Positions 37,254-45,130 of a stretch of 55,169 bases of DNA are shown one piece after another. Within the stretch, counting starts at the first letter, position 1; every line of letters begins with the position of its first letter. The position numbers were made by a program, and so were the translations under genes. The stretch comes from Agrobacterium leguminum (lineage in GTDB: Bacteria > Pseudomonadota > Alphaproteobacteria > Rhizobiales > Rhizobiaceae), in assembly GCF_015704895.1 (NCBI RefSeq), contig NZ_JADQWB010000026.1, positions 1-55,169 on the forward strand, given 5' to 3'. The notes beneath the pieces were generated by a model. That model did no database searches. It saw only the letters and a program-made list of their open reading frames with translations, and was not told where the DNA came from.

Positions 37254-38140
37254 TGACGGCCCGTACAGAAACCCCCTTCCGCCTTCCGGTGCCCTTGAAC
37301 GCGCTGAAGAACATCGTCGTTTTCCTCCTGAAAAGTCCGACATCGGCCTTCGGTCTGGCTGTGTTGCTGCTTCTGGTCATCGCCGCGATTTTCGCGCCCT
37401 GGCTTGCGACGCATGACCCCTACGCGCAGGATCTCGCCAATACGCTGCAGGCGCCGGGTAATGGCCACGTCTTCGGCACGGATGAGCTGGGACGCGATAT
37501 CTACAGCCGCCTTCTCTGGGGCGCACGCATCACGCTCACCATCATCTCGCTGGTCTCGATCATCGTCGGTCCCGTCGGCCTTCTGGTCGGCACGGCTTCC
37601 GGTTATCTCGGCGGCAAGTTCGATACGGTGATGATGCGCATCACGGATATTTTCCTGTCCTTCCCGAGCCTCATCCTGTCGCTCGCCTTCGTCGCAGCGC
37701 TCGGCCCGAGCCTCAACAATGCGATCATCGCGATTGCGCTCACCTCCTGGCCGCCGATTGCGCGCCTTGCCCGTGCCGAAGCCATGACTTTCCGCAAGGC
37801 GGATTACATTGCCGCCGCACGGCTTCAGGGCGCATCGCCGCTACGCATCATCGTCAAGTCGATCATGCCCATGTGCCTGCCTTCGGTCCTCATCCGCCTG
37901 ACGCTGAACATGGCGACCGTCATTCTCACCGCCGCCGGCCTCGGCTTTCTTGGTCTCGGCGCGCAGCCGCCCTTGCCGGAATGGGGAGCGATGATCGCCA
38001 CCGGCCGGCGTTACATGCTGGATAGCTGGTGGCTCGTCACCTTCCCCGGCATTGCGATCCTCTCCGTCAGCCTCGCCTTCAATCTTCTGGGTGATGGCCT
38101 GCGGGATGCGCTCGATCCGAAGCAGATGAACCGGAGATAG
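37253..38140 (+). CDS. Dipeptide/oligopeptide-type ABC permease (DppC/OppC family)
   Basis: 295 aa with six hydrophobic segments. An N-terminal OppC-type arm ends in IFAPWLATHDPYAQDLANTL. The conserved FGTDELGRDIYSRLLWGAR follows the first membrane segment, and the EAA loop reads ADYIAAARLQGASPLRIIV. The ATG overlaps the stop of the preceding permease (TGATG, sharing one A), indicating coupling. It is followed after 4 bp by the first ATPase gene. Confidence 0.92.
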   Translation: MTARTETPFRLPVPLNALKNIVVFLLKSPTSAFGLAVLLLLVIAAIFAPWLATHDPYAQDLANTLQAPGNGHVFGTDELGRDIYSRLLWGARITLTIISLVSIIVGPVGLLVGTASGYLGGKFDTVMMRITDIFLSFPSLILSLAFVAALGPSLNNAIIAIALTSWPPIARLARAEAMTFRKADYIAAARLQGASPLRIIVKSIMPMCLPSVLIRLTLNMATVILTAAGLGFLGLGAQPPLPEWGAMIATGRRYMLDSWWLVTFPGIAILSVSLAFNLLGDGLRDALDPKQMNRR

Positions 38141-38144
38141 GGCC

Positions 38145-38981
38145 ATGGAAAAACCAATCCTCGACGTCGAAAATCTCCGCATCCGTTATGGCGGCTCGCC
38201 CACCGAGGCCGTGCGCGGCATCTCCTTCACCCTTGGCCGGGAACGGCTCGGCATCGTCGGCGAAAGCGGCTCGGGCAAGTCCACCGTCGGCCGCGCCCTG
38301 CTGCGCCTTCTGCCGTCGGCGACAATCACCGCCGACAGGCTGGATTTCGATGGCCTCGATCTTCTTTCGCTCGATGAGAAGGAGATGCTGAAGGTCCGCG
38401 GTCGGCGCATGTCGATGATCCTTCAGGATCCGAAATTCTCCCTTAACCCCATCCGCCGGGTCGGCGATCAGGTGACGGAGACCTATCTGCGCCACTTCAA
38501 GGCGTCGAAAGCCGAGGCCAAGGAAAAGGCGCTGGCCATGCTCGATGCGGTGAAGATTCGCGATGCCGAACGTGTCTATGAGCAATATCCGCATGAGATT
38601 TCCGGCGGCATGGGTCAACGTGTCATGATCGCCATGATGCTGCTTGCCGATCCCGATCTCGTCATTGCGGATGAGCCGACCTCGGCGCTCGATGTGACGG
38701 TGCGGCTGCAGGTGCTGAATATTCTCGACGGTCTGGTGCGCGATCGCGGCATCGGCCTCATCATGATCAGCCATGATCTCAATCTCGTGCGCAATTTCTG
38801 CGACCGGGTGCTCATCATGTATTCCGGCCGGGTGGTGGAAACGCTCGCCGCACGCGATCTCGATCAGGCGCAGCACCCCTATACGCGCGGCCTTCTGGCG
38901 GCGCAGCCGCGCATCGGCGGCACGCGTGCTCCGCTTGCGGTGCTGGATCGCCGCCCCGAATGGCTGGAGGAGAACGTATAA
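38145..38981 (+). CDS. ABC transporter ATP-binding protein (DppD/OppD family)
   Basis: 278 aa. Walker A GESGSGKST (residues 39-47), signature ISGGMGQRVMIAMML and Walker B LVIADEPTSALDV, then a short C-terminal peptide-transporter extension (AQHPYTRGLLAAQPRIGG). The signature is the DppD-type SGGMxQR variant, normal for this subfamily. Its stop shares a base with the start of the second ATPase. The two ATPases form the heterodimeric motor for the two permeases. Confidence 0.92.
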   Translation: MEKPILDVENLRIRYGGSPTEAVRGISFTLGRERLGIVGESGSGKSTVGRALLRLLPSATITADRLDFDGLDLLSLDEKEMLKVRGRRMSMILQDPKFSLNPIRRVGDQVTETYLRHFKASKAEAKEKALAMLDAVKIRDAERVYEQYPHEISGGMGQRVMIAMMLLADPDLVIADEPTSALDVTVRLQVLNILDGLVRDRGIGLIMISHDLNLVRNFCDRVLIMYSGRVVETLAARDLDQAQHPYTRGLLAAQPRIGGTRAPLAVLDRRPEWLEENV

Positions 38982-39739
38982 TGGCCGTTTCCGTTGAAAC
39001 CCGCGATCTCTCCATCACCTTCGGCAGCGGCCATACCGCGCTGAAAGTGCTGCCTTCCGTATCCTTCCGCGTCGAGCCGGGCGAGTGTTTCGGGCTGGTC
39101 GGCGAAAGCGGCTCGGGCAAATCCACCGTGCTTCGTTGCGTCTCCATGCTCAACGATTTCTGGACCGGCGATATTCTCATCGATGGCAGGTCGGTGCGCG
39201 ATATGCCGCTGATCGAGCGGTGCCGCATGCTGCAGATGGTGTTTCAGGACCCCTACGGGTCGCTGCATCCGCGCCAGTCGGTGCGCACCGTGCTCTCGGA
39301 ATCGCTTGCGATCCACAAGCTCGGCGACCGGGAAGAGCGCATGCGCAAGGTCATCACGGATGTCGGCCTGCCCGTCGCCTTTCTGGATCGCTTCCCGCAC
39401 CAGCTTTCCGGCGGCCAGCGGCAGCGCGTGGCGATTGCCCGGGCGCTGATCCTCGAACCGTCACTGTTGCTGCTCGATGAGCCGACCTCGGCGCTCGATG
39501 TCTCGGTACAGGCGGAAATCCTCAACCTCCTCCAGCGCCTGCGGGAAGAGCGCGGCTTCACTTACATAATGGTGACCCACGATCTCGCCGTGGTCGATCA
39601 CATGTGCGACCGTTTCGCGGTGATGCTGCGCGGCAAAATCACCGAAATCCTGCCGCGCGACGCCATCGCCGGCAATGGCGCGACGCATCCCTATGCGCGC
39701 GAATTGATCGGCGCCTCGTTGGAATATGAAGGCGCGTGA
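38981..39739 (+). CDS. ABC transporter ATP-binding protein (DppF/OppF family)
   Basis: 252 aa with Walker A GESGSGKST near residue 40, a DppF-type QMVFQDPYGSLHPRQ loop, signature LSGGQRQRVAIARAL and Walker B LLLLDEPTSALDV. The ATG at 38981 overlaps the previous TAA by one base; an upstream in-frame start inside the previous gene is rejected. The C-terminal oligopeptide-transporter extension is shorter than in OppF. The operon ends here and a terminator follows about 60 bp later. Confidence 0.92.
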   Translation: MAVSVETRDLSITFGSGHTALKVLPSVSFRVEPGECFGLVGESGSGKSTVLRCVSMLNDFWTGDILIDGRSVRDMPLIERCRMLQMVFQDPYGSLHPRQSVRTVLSESLAIHKLGDREERMRKVITDVGLPVAFLDRFPHQLSGGQRQRVAIARALILEPSLLLLDEPTSALDVSVQAEILNLLQRLREERGFTYIMVTHDLAVVDHMCDRFAVMLRGKITEILPRDAIAGNGATHPYARELIGASLEYEGA

Positions 39740-39800
39740 GGGCTCCAAGAACGTGACCGTCCTCCTCCGGGGCGTCACGGATAATAACATCCTCCTTCCT

Positions 39801-39829
39801 TGCCCGGCCCCCCTGTCGGGCATTTTTTT
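39801..39829 (+). terminator. Intrinsic terminator of the ABC transporter operon
   Basis: TGCCCG (39801-39806) pairs with CGGGCA (39817-39822), followed by a run of seven T. It sits 61 bp after the last ATPase gene. Confidence 0.8.
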
Positions 39830-39899
39830 GGGATGGCTACGGCGGGGATGGCGGGCCGCCAACTGCGCCTCGGCTGCTGACATAGTGCGAGCCCCTCCT

Positions 39900-40016
39900 T
39901 CCGTCATGCCGGACTAGATCCGGCATCCAGCCACGGAGTGTCTGCGCCGTGAACGGACTCTCTCGCGATCAAGGACTTGATCGCACTAGACCCCGGATCT
40001 AGTCCGGGGTGACGGA
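39900..40016. repeat. Four-hairpin intergenic repeat, copy 4
   Basis: A 117-bp element from TCCGTCATGCCGGACTAGAT to CTAGTCCGGGGTGACGGA. Outer hairpins are TGCCGGACTAGATCCGGCA and CCCCGGATCTAGTCCGGGG; an inner hairpin is GCGATCAAGGACTTGATCGC. It is in the opposite orientation to copies 2 and 5 and lies between the two terminators of convergent operons. Nothing else is seen in the 385-bp gap besides these elements. Confidence 0.9.
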
Positions 40017-40071
40017 GTGCGGAGGCTTCGCTTGCGCCTAACACCTTGGGTGAGTGGGGCTTTGTTAAAGC

Positions 40072-40101
40072 AAAAAGGCGCGGGGTTAGCCGCGCCTTTT
40101 C
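40072..40101 (-). terminator. Intrinsic terminator of the enolase/esterase/SBP operon
   Basis: AAAAGGCGCGG (40073-40083) pairs with CCGCGCCTTTT (40090-40100) around a GGTTAG loop. On the minus strand the stem ends in a run of five T. It is 24 bp beyond the stop of the solute-binding protein. The TTTT on the plus strand makes it partly bidirectional. Confidence 0.8.
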
Positions 40102-40124
40102 TTGTTCGAGCATACGCAGCGGGC

Positions 40125-41723
40125 TCACCGCTCCTTGCTCACCTCTTCAAACCGCGAAAGCCAGGGGCTGACGATCATGCCCTTGACGTCGCTGCGGAAG
40201 GCGGCGGTGTCGATGACTTCGGAGAAGGGCTGAATGGACATGACGGTCTCGTCCATATAACCCTGCAGGTCCTCATAAAGCTTCGTCTGTTTCGCCACGT
40301 CGCGCTCGACCAGCGCTTCTTCGATCATCTTGTTCAGCTTCTCATCGAAGAAGCTGGTGCGCCAGCTCTGGTAATTGGTGAGCTTGGCGTCATCGGCATT
40401 GTTGGGGTTATAGGCGATGGAGCGCAGGTTGTTGTCCGGATGCGGCTGCTGGCCGCCGCCGCCGCGGCCGAGCAGCAGTTCGAAATTCCGCTCGCGCATG
40501 GCGCCGTAGATCTGGTCGCCGGAGCCGCTGATCAGCTCGGCCTGAATGCCGGCCTGCGCCAGCGTGTTCTGGATCGCCGTTGCCGCCTTCATAAAGGGGT
40601 CTTCAGAGAGAACGCGCAGCGTGGTCTTGAAACCGTTCGGATAACCGGCCTCGGCCAGAAGCGCCTTGGCTTTTTCGATGTCGAGCTTGTAGCCCTGATC
40701 CGGCAGCGCACCCATCACGCCGGTGCTGAGGGAGCGCTGATGCAGCTTGCCGTAATAGGGCATGACCGCCTTGTCGAGACCGTCGTAGTCGATCAGGTAA
40801 CGCAGGGCTTCGCGTACCTTCTTGTTTGCGAACTTCTCATCCTTCATCGAAACGCTGAGGTAATAAAAACCGGAGCCGGGTGTGGATTCGATGGTGACGG
40901 CCTTGTCGGCCTCGAGCGATTTCAGGTCCGGGGCCTGCAGGGAATAGGCAACGTCGATATCGCCTTTTTCCAGCATCAGCCGCTGCGACTGCGATTCCGG
41001 CAGATGGCGCATCAGGATGCGCTTCATCTTTGCCTTCTCACCCCAATAATCGTCGTTGCGGGTGAGGATGATATATTCGTTGGATTTCCATTGCGTCAGC
41101 TTGAACGGACCGGAGCCGGCGGAATTCAGCGTCAGCCATGCGCCGCCCAGATCGCCGTCCTTCTCGTTCTCAAGCGCCGTCTTGCTGTCGATGATCGAGC
41201 CGGGACCGTTCTGTGCGAGGATCATGAGCAGCAGGTTCGGGTCGTCGGGCTTCGGGATATTCAGCACGAAGGTCTGGTCGTTTTCGGCAACGAACAGCTT
41301 GTCGGCTTCCTCCAGCTTGAAACCACGGGTTTTCAGGAAGGACGATTGCGCCAGGTTGCGGGCAAGCAGCCGCTTCAAGCTCCACGCCACGTCCTTTGCC
41401 GTCACGGCGTTGCCGGAAGCGAATTTGGCATCGCCGCGCAGATGGAAACGGATGGATTTCCGGTCCTCGGCAATTTCCCAGCGTTCAGCAAGGCGTGGCT
41501 GAACGCTGCGGTCTTTCGGGGAAAGCACGACGAGCGTGTCATAGACGTTGTTCAGAACCTGCACGGTCTCGCGGCCGGTAATGGCGGCGGGATCGAGGGT
41601 GAGGATATTGCTCATGGTCGTGGCGACGATGAGCTGGTCCTTCGGCGTTTCGGCAAAGGCGCTGAGCGGCATGGCGCCGATCAGCAGGGCGCCAAGTGCT
41701 GCGGTTGCAAGAAAATGTTTCAT
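40125..41723 (-). CDS. Extracellular solute-binding protein, family 5 (DppA/OppA type)
   Basis: 532 aa with a Sec signal peptide (MKHFLATAALGALLIGAMPL, cleavage after AFA) starting at 41723, where GGGAGGAAAG precedes the ATG. Family 5 features are LTLDPAAITGRETVQVLNNV near the start, LAERWEIAEDRKSIRFHLR, NEYIILTRNDDYWGEKAKM and a late VREALRYLIDYDGL. It probably feeds the permease/ATPase operon at 36231-39739, which lacks an SBP. It is the last gene of the enolase-SGNH-SBP transcript, so uptake and processing are co-expressed. Ligand unknown. Confidence 0.92.
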   Translation of the reverse strand: MKHFLATAALGALLIGAMPLSAFAETPKDQLIVATTMSNILTLDPAAITGRETVQVLNNVYDTLVVLSPKDRSVQPRLAERWEIAEDRKSIRFHLRGDAKFASGNAVTAKDVAWSLKRLLARNLAQSSFLKTRGFKLEEADKLFVAENDQTFVLNIPKPDDPNLLLMILAQNGPGSIIDSKTALENEKDGDLGGAWLTLNSAGSGPFKLTQWKSNEYIILTRNDDYWGEKAKMKRILMRHLPESQSQRLMLEKGDIDVAYSLQAPDLKSLEADKAVTIESTPGSGFYYLSVSMKDEKFANKKVREALRYLIDYDGLDKAVMPYYGKLHQRSLSTGVMGALPDQGYKLDIEKAKALLAEAGYPNGFKTTLRVLSEDPFMKAATAIQNTLAQAGIQAELISGSGDQIYGAMRERNFELLLGRGGGGQQPHPDNNLRSIAYNPNNADDAKLTNYQSWRTSFFDEKLNKMIEEALVERDVAKQTKLYEDLQGYMDETVMSIQPFSEVIDTAAFRSDVKGMIVSPWLSRFEEVSKER

Positions 41724-41804
41724 CTTTCCTCCCAATACGGCCGGTGCATACGGCCTTTCCACGTTTTGATCCACACGCCCGGTTCCTCCTCGGGTGTTGC
41801 AGGA

Positions 41805-42434
41805 TCAGCCAAGAATCTCTCTGACCGGAGCTGCGAGCGCCCGGCCGATTGCCGCCGTTGCCGGCGCATCCAGATGCACGCCATCCACCGGTGAGGCGCT
41901 GGCGACCGATCCGGCATCGAAAAAGGCATGTCCGAGTTCGACGGCGAGTTTGCGGTAAAGCGGCGCAAGCCTGAGCGATTGCCCGATGTCCCGCCCGCCT
42001 GCCGGTTCTCCGCCCGGGCCTGCGACGCAGGGCGGCGGGGAGACAATCAGCAGTTTCGGCACGGCCTCGCGCGGTTTGTAGATGAAGGTCTCGACGATCT
42101 GCGCCAGCCGCCGCATGCCGGAAACGGCCGCTTCCGCCCGCCCGCCATGCACCGGCTTGATGTCGTTGGTGCCGAGCATGATGATGACGAGATCGAGCGG
42201 CATGTGGCAGGACAGCGCGATCTCCAGCGCCCGTGCGCCATTGCGGCAGGCCGGGCCGGCATGGTCGTCGTAACAGGTGGTGCGCCCGCCAAGCCCCTCG
42301 GGGTGAACCTTAGCCTTCCCGGCAAGCGCGGCCTCCAGCACCTCCGGCCAGCGGTGTTCGGCGGGGTGCCGCAGACCCGTTGCCGGGTCCGCGCCCCAGG
42401 TGAGGCTGTCTCCGAAGGCGAGCACCGTTTTCAT
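41805..42434 (-). CDS. SGNH/GDSL-family hydrolase (arylesterase/acyltransferase-like)
   Basis: 209 aa. All SGNH blocks are visible: Ser10 in FGDSLTWGADP, Gly in EGLGGRTT, Asn90 in MLGTND, and Asp184/His187 in PVDGVHLD. The long insert CYDDHAGPACRNGA and the overall length match the octameric aryl esterase/perhydrolase type known from Mycobacterium and Agrobacterium. No signal peptide, so it acts in the cytosol, probably removing an ester-linked group from a substrate imported by the SBP/ABC system. It is 6 bp after the enolase-superfamily gene, in one operon. Confidence 0.9.
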   Translation of the reverse strand: MKTVLAFGDSLTWGADPATGLRHPAEHRWPEVLEAALAGKAKVHPEGLGGRTTCYDDHAGPACRNGARALEIALSCHMPLDLVIIMLGTNDIKPVHGGRAEAAVSGMRRLAQIVETFIYKPREAVPKLLIVSPPPCVAGPGGEPAGGRDIGQSLRLAPLYRKLAVELGHAFFDAGSVASASPVDGVHLDAPATAAIGRALAAPVREILG

Positions 42435-42440
42435 CGCCCG

Positions 42441-43589
42441 TTACCTCACCCGGTTGTTGTCGATGAAGGTAAAATCGATGTCCTCGCCAAGGCCCGGCCG
42501 ATCAGGGACATGGACGAAGCCGTCGCGATCCATCGGGTCGGACAGCGACTTCAGATAATCGTGGCCGTCATCATATTCGAGGAAGGGGTGCAAAAGGCCG
42601 CGCTCATACCAGCGGCAATTCTTGGTGGCGGCGACAACGTGCAGGTTCATGGCCGTGTTGCCATGCACCTCGCATTCCATGCCGAAGGCTTCAGCAAGAT
42701 GCATGGTCTTCAGCGCCGGAGTGATGCCGCCGACATCATTGACGCCGGTGCGCAGAATATCGCAGGCGCCGGATTTGATCCATTCGGCCCGGTGCCAGTG
42801 CTTGCCGGCCGCACTTTCCGGGCCGACGACCGGAATATCGAGATTGTCGGAAAGCCATTTGTAGGAGGACAGAGATTGCTCATCCATCGGCTCTTCGATC
42901 CAGTCGAAGCCGAGTTTTTCGAGGCCACGCCCAAGCGCCAGCGCATCGGTGCGGGAATACCAGTGGAAGGCGTCGATCATCAGGCGAATATCGGGGCCGA
43001 CCGCCTCGCGCACGGCCGCGCAGGCCTTGAGGTCCATCTTCACATCCGGCGCCCAGCTGACGGGCGGCATCCAGGTGTGCAGCTTGATGCCCTTATAGCC
43101 GCGCTTCACCAGCGTTTCGGCAAAGCGGCCGTAATCTTCCGGCGTCGCCAGCCCGCCTTCAAGCTCGTCACCGCACATGATGGAGCCATAGGCGAGCACC
43201 TTGTCGCGATAGCTGCCGATCAACTTGTATACAGGTTGGTTGAGCGAGCGGCCGGCAAGGTCCCACAGCGCGCAGTCCACCACCGCCAATGTGCGGTCGG
43301 TCAGCTGCGCGGCCGATCCGCGCTGCCAATGGGCAAGGTCCTGCCATAGCCGTTCGCGGTCGCGATGGTCCTCACCGATCAGGACTTTCTTGACGAATTT
43401 TTCGATGACATGCGGGCGAACGATCTCCGGCGCGGTGAAGGAGTGACCTTCCTGACCGTCCTCGGTGCGGATGGTCAGCATGGCCTGTTCCACCTGATGC
43501 GCCGGACCCGGATGCGCGTGACCGGCACTGTCCGAGTGCCGACGGGTCGTCGTGCGGAAAACACGGACCTCGACGTCGGTGATGATCAT
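42441..43589 (-). CDS. Enolase-superfamily enzyme, mandelate racemase subgroup (acid-sugar dehydratase-like)
   Basis: 382 aa: N-terminal capping domain ~1-130, then a TIM barrel. Predicted metal ligands are Asp206 (LMIDAFHW), Glu232 (WIEEPMDE) and Glu258 (VVGPESAAGKHW). A His309-Asp285 dyad (ECEVHGNT, GVNDVGG) and a second-strand Lys169-x-His171 (GIKLHTWMPP) complete the site. This set fits the mandelate-racemase subgroup, which includes sugar-acid dehydratases and racemases, but the substrate is not obvious. The start at 43589 has GGAGG before it; the 17 upstream codons lie in the promoter. First gene of the operon with an esterase and an SBP. Confidence 0.88.
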   Translation of the reverse strand: MIITDVEVRVFRTTTRRHSDSAGHAHPGPAHQVEQAMLTIRTEDGQEGHSFTAPEIVRPHVIEKFVKKVLIGEDHRDRERLWQDLAHWQRGSAAQLTDRTLAVVDCALWDLAGRSLNQPVYKLIGSYRDKVLAYGSIMCGDELEGGLATPEDYGRFAETLVKRGYKGIKLHTWMPPVSWAPDVKMDLKACAAVREAVGPDIRLMIDAFHWYSRTDALALGRGLEKLGFDWIEEPMDEQSLSSYKWLSDNLDIPVVGPESAAGKHWHRAEWIKSGACDILRTGVNDVGGITPALKTMHLAEAFGMECEVHGNTAMNLHVVAATKNCRWYERGLLHPFLEYDDGHDYLKSLSDPMDRDGFVHVPDRPGLGEDIDFTFIDNNRVR

Positions 43590-43636
43590 AATTCCTCCCT
43601 CATGCAGGTATGGCAGCGTTTGTGATTGCTGCAATG

Positions 43637-43690
43637 TCATACATGTATGCGTTATTTGTCAACATGTATGGTAATCTGTATTACATGTTG
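43637..43690 (-). promoter_or_regulatory. Enolase operon promoter with three 21-bp-phased operator cores
   Basis: ACATGT occurs at 43641-43646, 43662-43667 and 43683-43688, exactly 21 bp apart. The first is the centre of the perfect palindrome CATACATGTATG (43638-43649); the second reads CAACATGTATG, the third TTACATGTTG. On the minus strand a perfect -35 TTGACA (43657-43662) and a -10-like TATGAC about 15 bp downstream lie among the sites, so a protein binding all three would cover the promoter on one helix face. The nearby FadR-type regulator is one candidate. Confidence 0.7.
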
Positions 43691-44026
43691 GTGCGGAAAA
43701 TCAAGGCCATTTGCGCATCGTGTTGCACAGCTCTTCAATGTGAGAGGGCAACTGGGGATATTTGCCTCTTCGGAAAAGAAAATCTGACTGGAGGCGTGAG
43801 CGCGGCCTATTCAAAGGAGAGGTACAGTAATCCATAATTTTAGTAGACTATTGAATCGCGCAATGATCTTTCAACAAAGGCCGGGACTATAAACGAACAT
43901 GCCGTGCCAGCCGTGCCCCTCATCATGCATTCTGCATGGGTATGCGCCGCATTGAACGGCTGTCCGGAACGGGGATGGCCGCATCTTCGCTGCTGAGCTT
44001 CAACACTCGTTTCCGGATGTACAGCC
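43691..44026. other. Intergenic region upstream of the first luciferase-family gene
   Basis: 336 bp with no supported gene; short open frames here lack ribosome sites and family features. A dyad CATGCATTCTGCATG is at 43924-43938, and ATAATTTTAGTAGACTATTG around 43836-43855 is AT-rich and could hold a promoter, though no clear -35/-10 pair was found. Confidence 0.4.
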
Positions 44027-45055
44027 ATGCCCCTTTCCCATATCTCCCATTTTGCCTTTCTCGTTCCCGGCAATTATCAGGACGACGATCCGGCACGGGG
44101 GCTGGAAGAAACCCTGCAGCTTTTCGAGACCGGGGAGGCGCTGGGTTATCACAGCGCCTGGGTCCGCCAGCGCCATCTGGAACGGGGCGTGTCCTCGGCG
44201 GCGACTTTCCTCGCGGCGGCATCGCAGCGCACGAAACGGATCGGCCTCGGCACCGCCGTCATTCAGCTTGGTTATGAAAATCCCTTCAGGCTGGCGGAAG
44301 ATCTGGCCACCGTGGATGTCCTGTCGCGTGGGCGGTTGAATGTCGGGGTTTCGGTGGGCGCGCCGCCCTTCGCCCATCTCATTTCGGATTATGTCGATAC
44401 GGTTCACGATGCGAATTACAGCCACGCCCGCGCCGAGAAGCTGGCGAGGGCCTTGAGATCGGAACCGCTATCCGGCGAGACGGAAGCGGGCAATGCGGCG
44501 GGTGCGCAGGTGCCGCGCCTGCGGCCAGTCGCCGAGGGGCTGACGGACAGGCTGTGGTATGGCGGCGGATCGCAGAATTCCGCGCGCTGGGCGGGGAAGG
44601 CAGGGTTCAATCTTCTGACAGGGAATATCGTCAGCGGCGAAAATACCGATGATTTTCTGACCGCGCAGGCGGCACTGGTCAGTCGCTTCCGGCAGGAATG
44701 GGCGCATGAGCGCCAGCCGCGTGTCGCTCTTGGCCGCGTGATCCTGCCGACAGATAGCGCCAGCCCTGCGACCCGCCGCCGTTATCAGGAATTCGCCGCC
44801 GAGCGTGACAAGCGCACGACCACGCCGCATGGCGCGCGCCGCACGCTTTTCCTGCCCGATATCGTTGGGACGACGGACGAGATTCTGGAGAAGCTTTCGC
44901 GCGATCCCGTTTTGCCGCACGTCTCGGAATTCCGTCTGGAACTGCCCTATGAATTCCAGCCGGAAGATTATCGCCAGATCGTCACGGATTTCGCCGCCGT
45001 CCTGCCGCAGCTTTCCGGCGGGCGGCCGGTTTTGAAAGTGGCGACGGGCCAATAA
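44027..45055 (+). CDS. LLM-class flavin-dependent monooxygenase (bacterial luciferase family)
   Basis: 342-aa TIM-barrel oxidoreductase. Family features are the N-terminal strand HISHFAFLVPGNYQDDD, the segment YHSAWVRQRHLERG, LGTAVIQLGYENPFRLAEDL, and the pyrophosphate-binding-like SRGRLNVGVSVGAP. It is expected to use reduced FMN supplied by a separate reductase. It is convergent with another LLM gene and lies beside a DszB-like protein, so an organosulfur substrate is plausible but not shown. No reductase gene is seen nearby. Monocistronic. Confidence 0.85.
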   Translation: MPLSHISHFAFLVPGNYQDDDPARGLEETLQLFETGEALGYHSAWVRQRHLERGVSSAATFLAAASQRTKRIGLGTAVIQLGYENPFRLAEDLATVDVLSRGRLNVGVSVGAPPFAHLISDYVDTVHDANYSHARAEKLARALRSEPLSGETEAGNAAGAQVPRLRPVAEGLTDRLWYGGGSQNSARWAGKAGFNLLTGNIVSGENTDDFLTAQAALVSRFRQEWAHERQPRVALGRVILPTDSASPATRRRYQEFAAERDKRTTTPHGARRTLFLPDIVGTTDEILEKLSRDPVLPHVSEFRLELPYEFQPEDYRQIVTDFAAVLPQLSGGRPVLKVATGQ

Positions 45056-45065
45056 TATGTCCCGT

Positions 45066-45100
45066 TCCCGCCATTCCCGTTTCCAGCGGGAAGGGCGGGA
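45066..45100. terminator. Hairpin between convergent luciferase-family genes
   Basis: TCCCGCC plus TTCCCG (45066-45079) pair with CGGGAA plus GGCGGGA (45087-45100) with a single A-G mismatch and a 7-nt loop. No T tract follows on either strand. Its position between two stop codons suggests transcript ending. Confidence 0.5.
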
Positions 45101-45130
45101 GGACATCTTCAATAGTGCCGTATCTGCCGT

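Noticed and set aside
40017..41894. 625-codon open frame on the plus strand
   Set aside because: Antisense to the well-supported solute-binding protein gene; no ribosome site and no recognisable domain. It also runs through an intrinsic terminator.
43610..43837. Small plus-strand frame in the enolase promoter region
   Set aside because: It covers the promoter and operator cores, has no ribosome site, and its product (MAAFVIAAMSYMYALFVNMY start) is hydrophobic only because the DNA is AT-rich.
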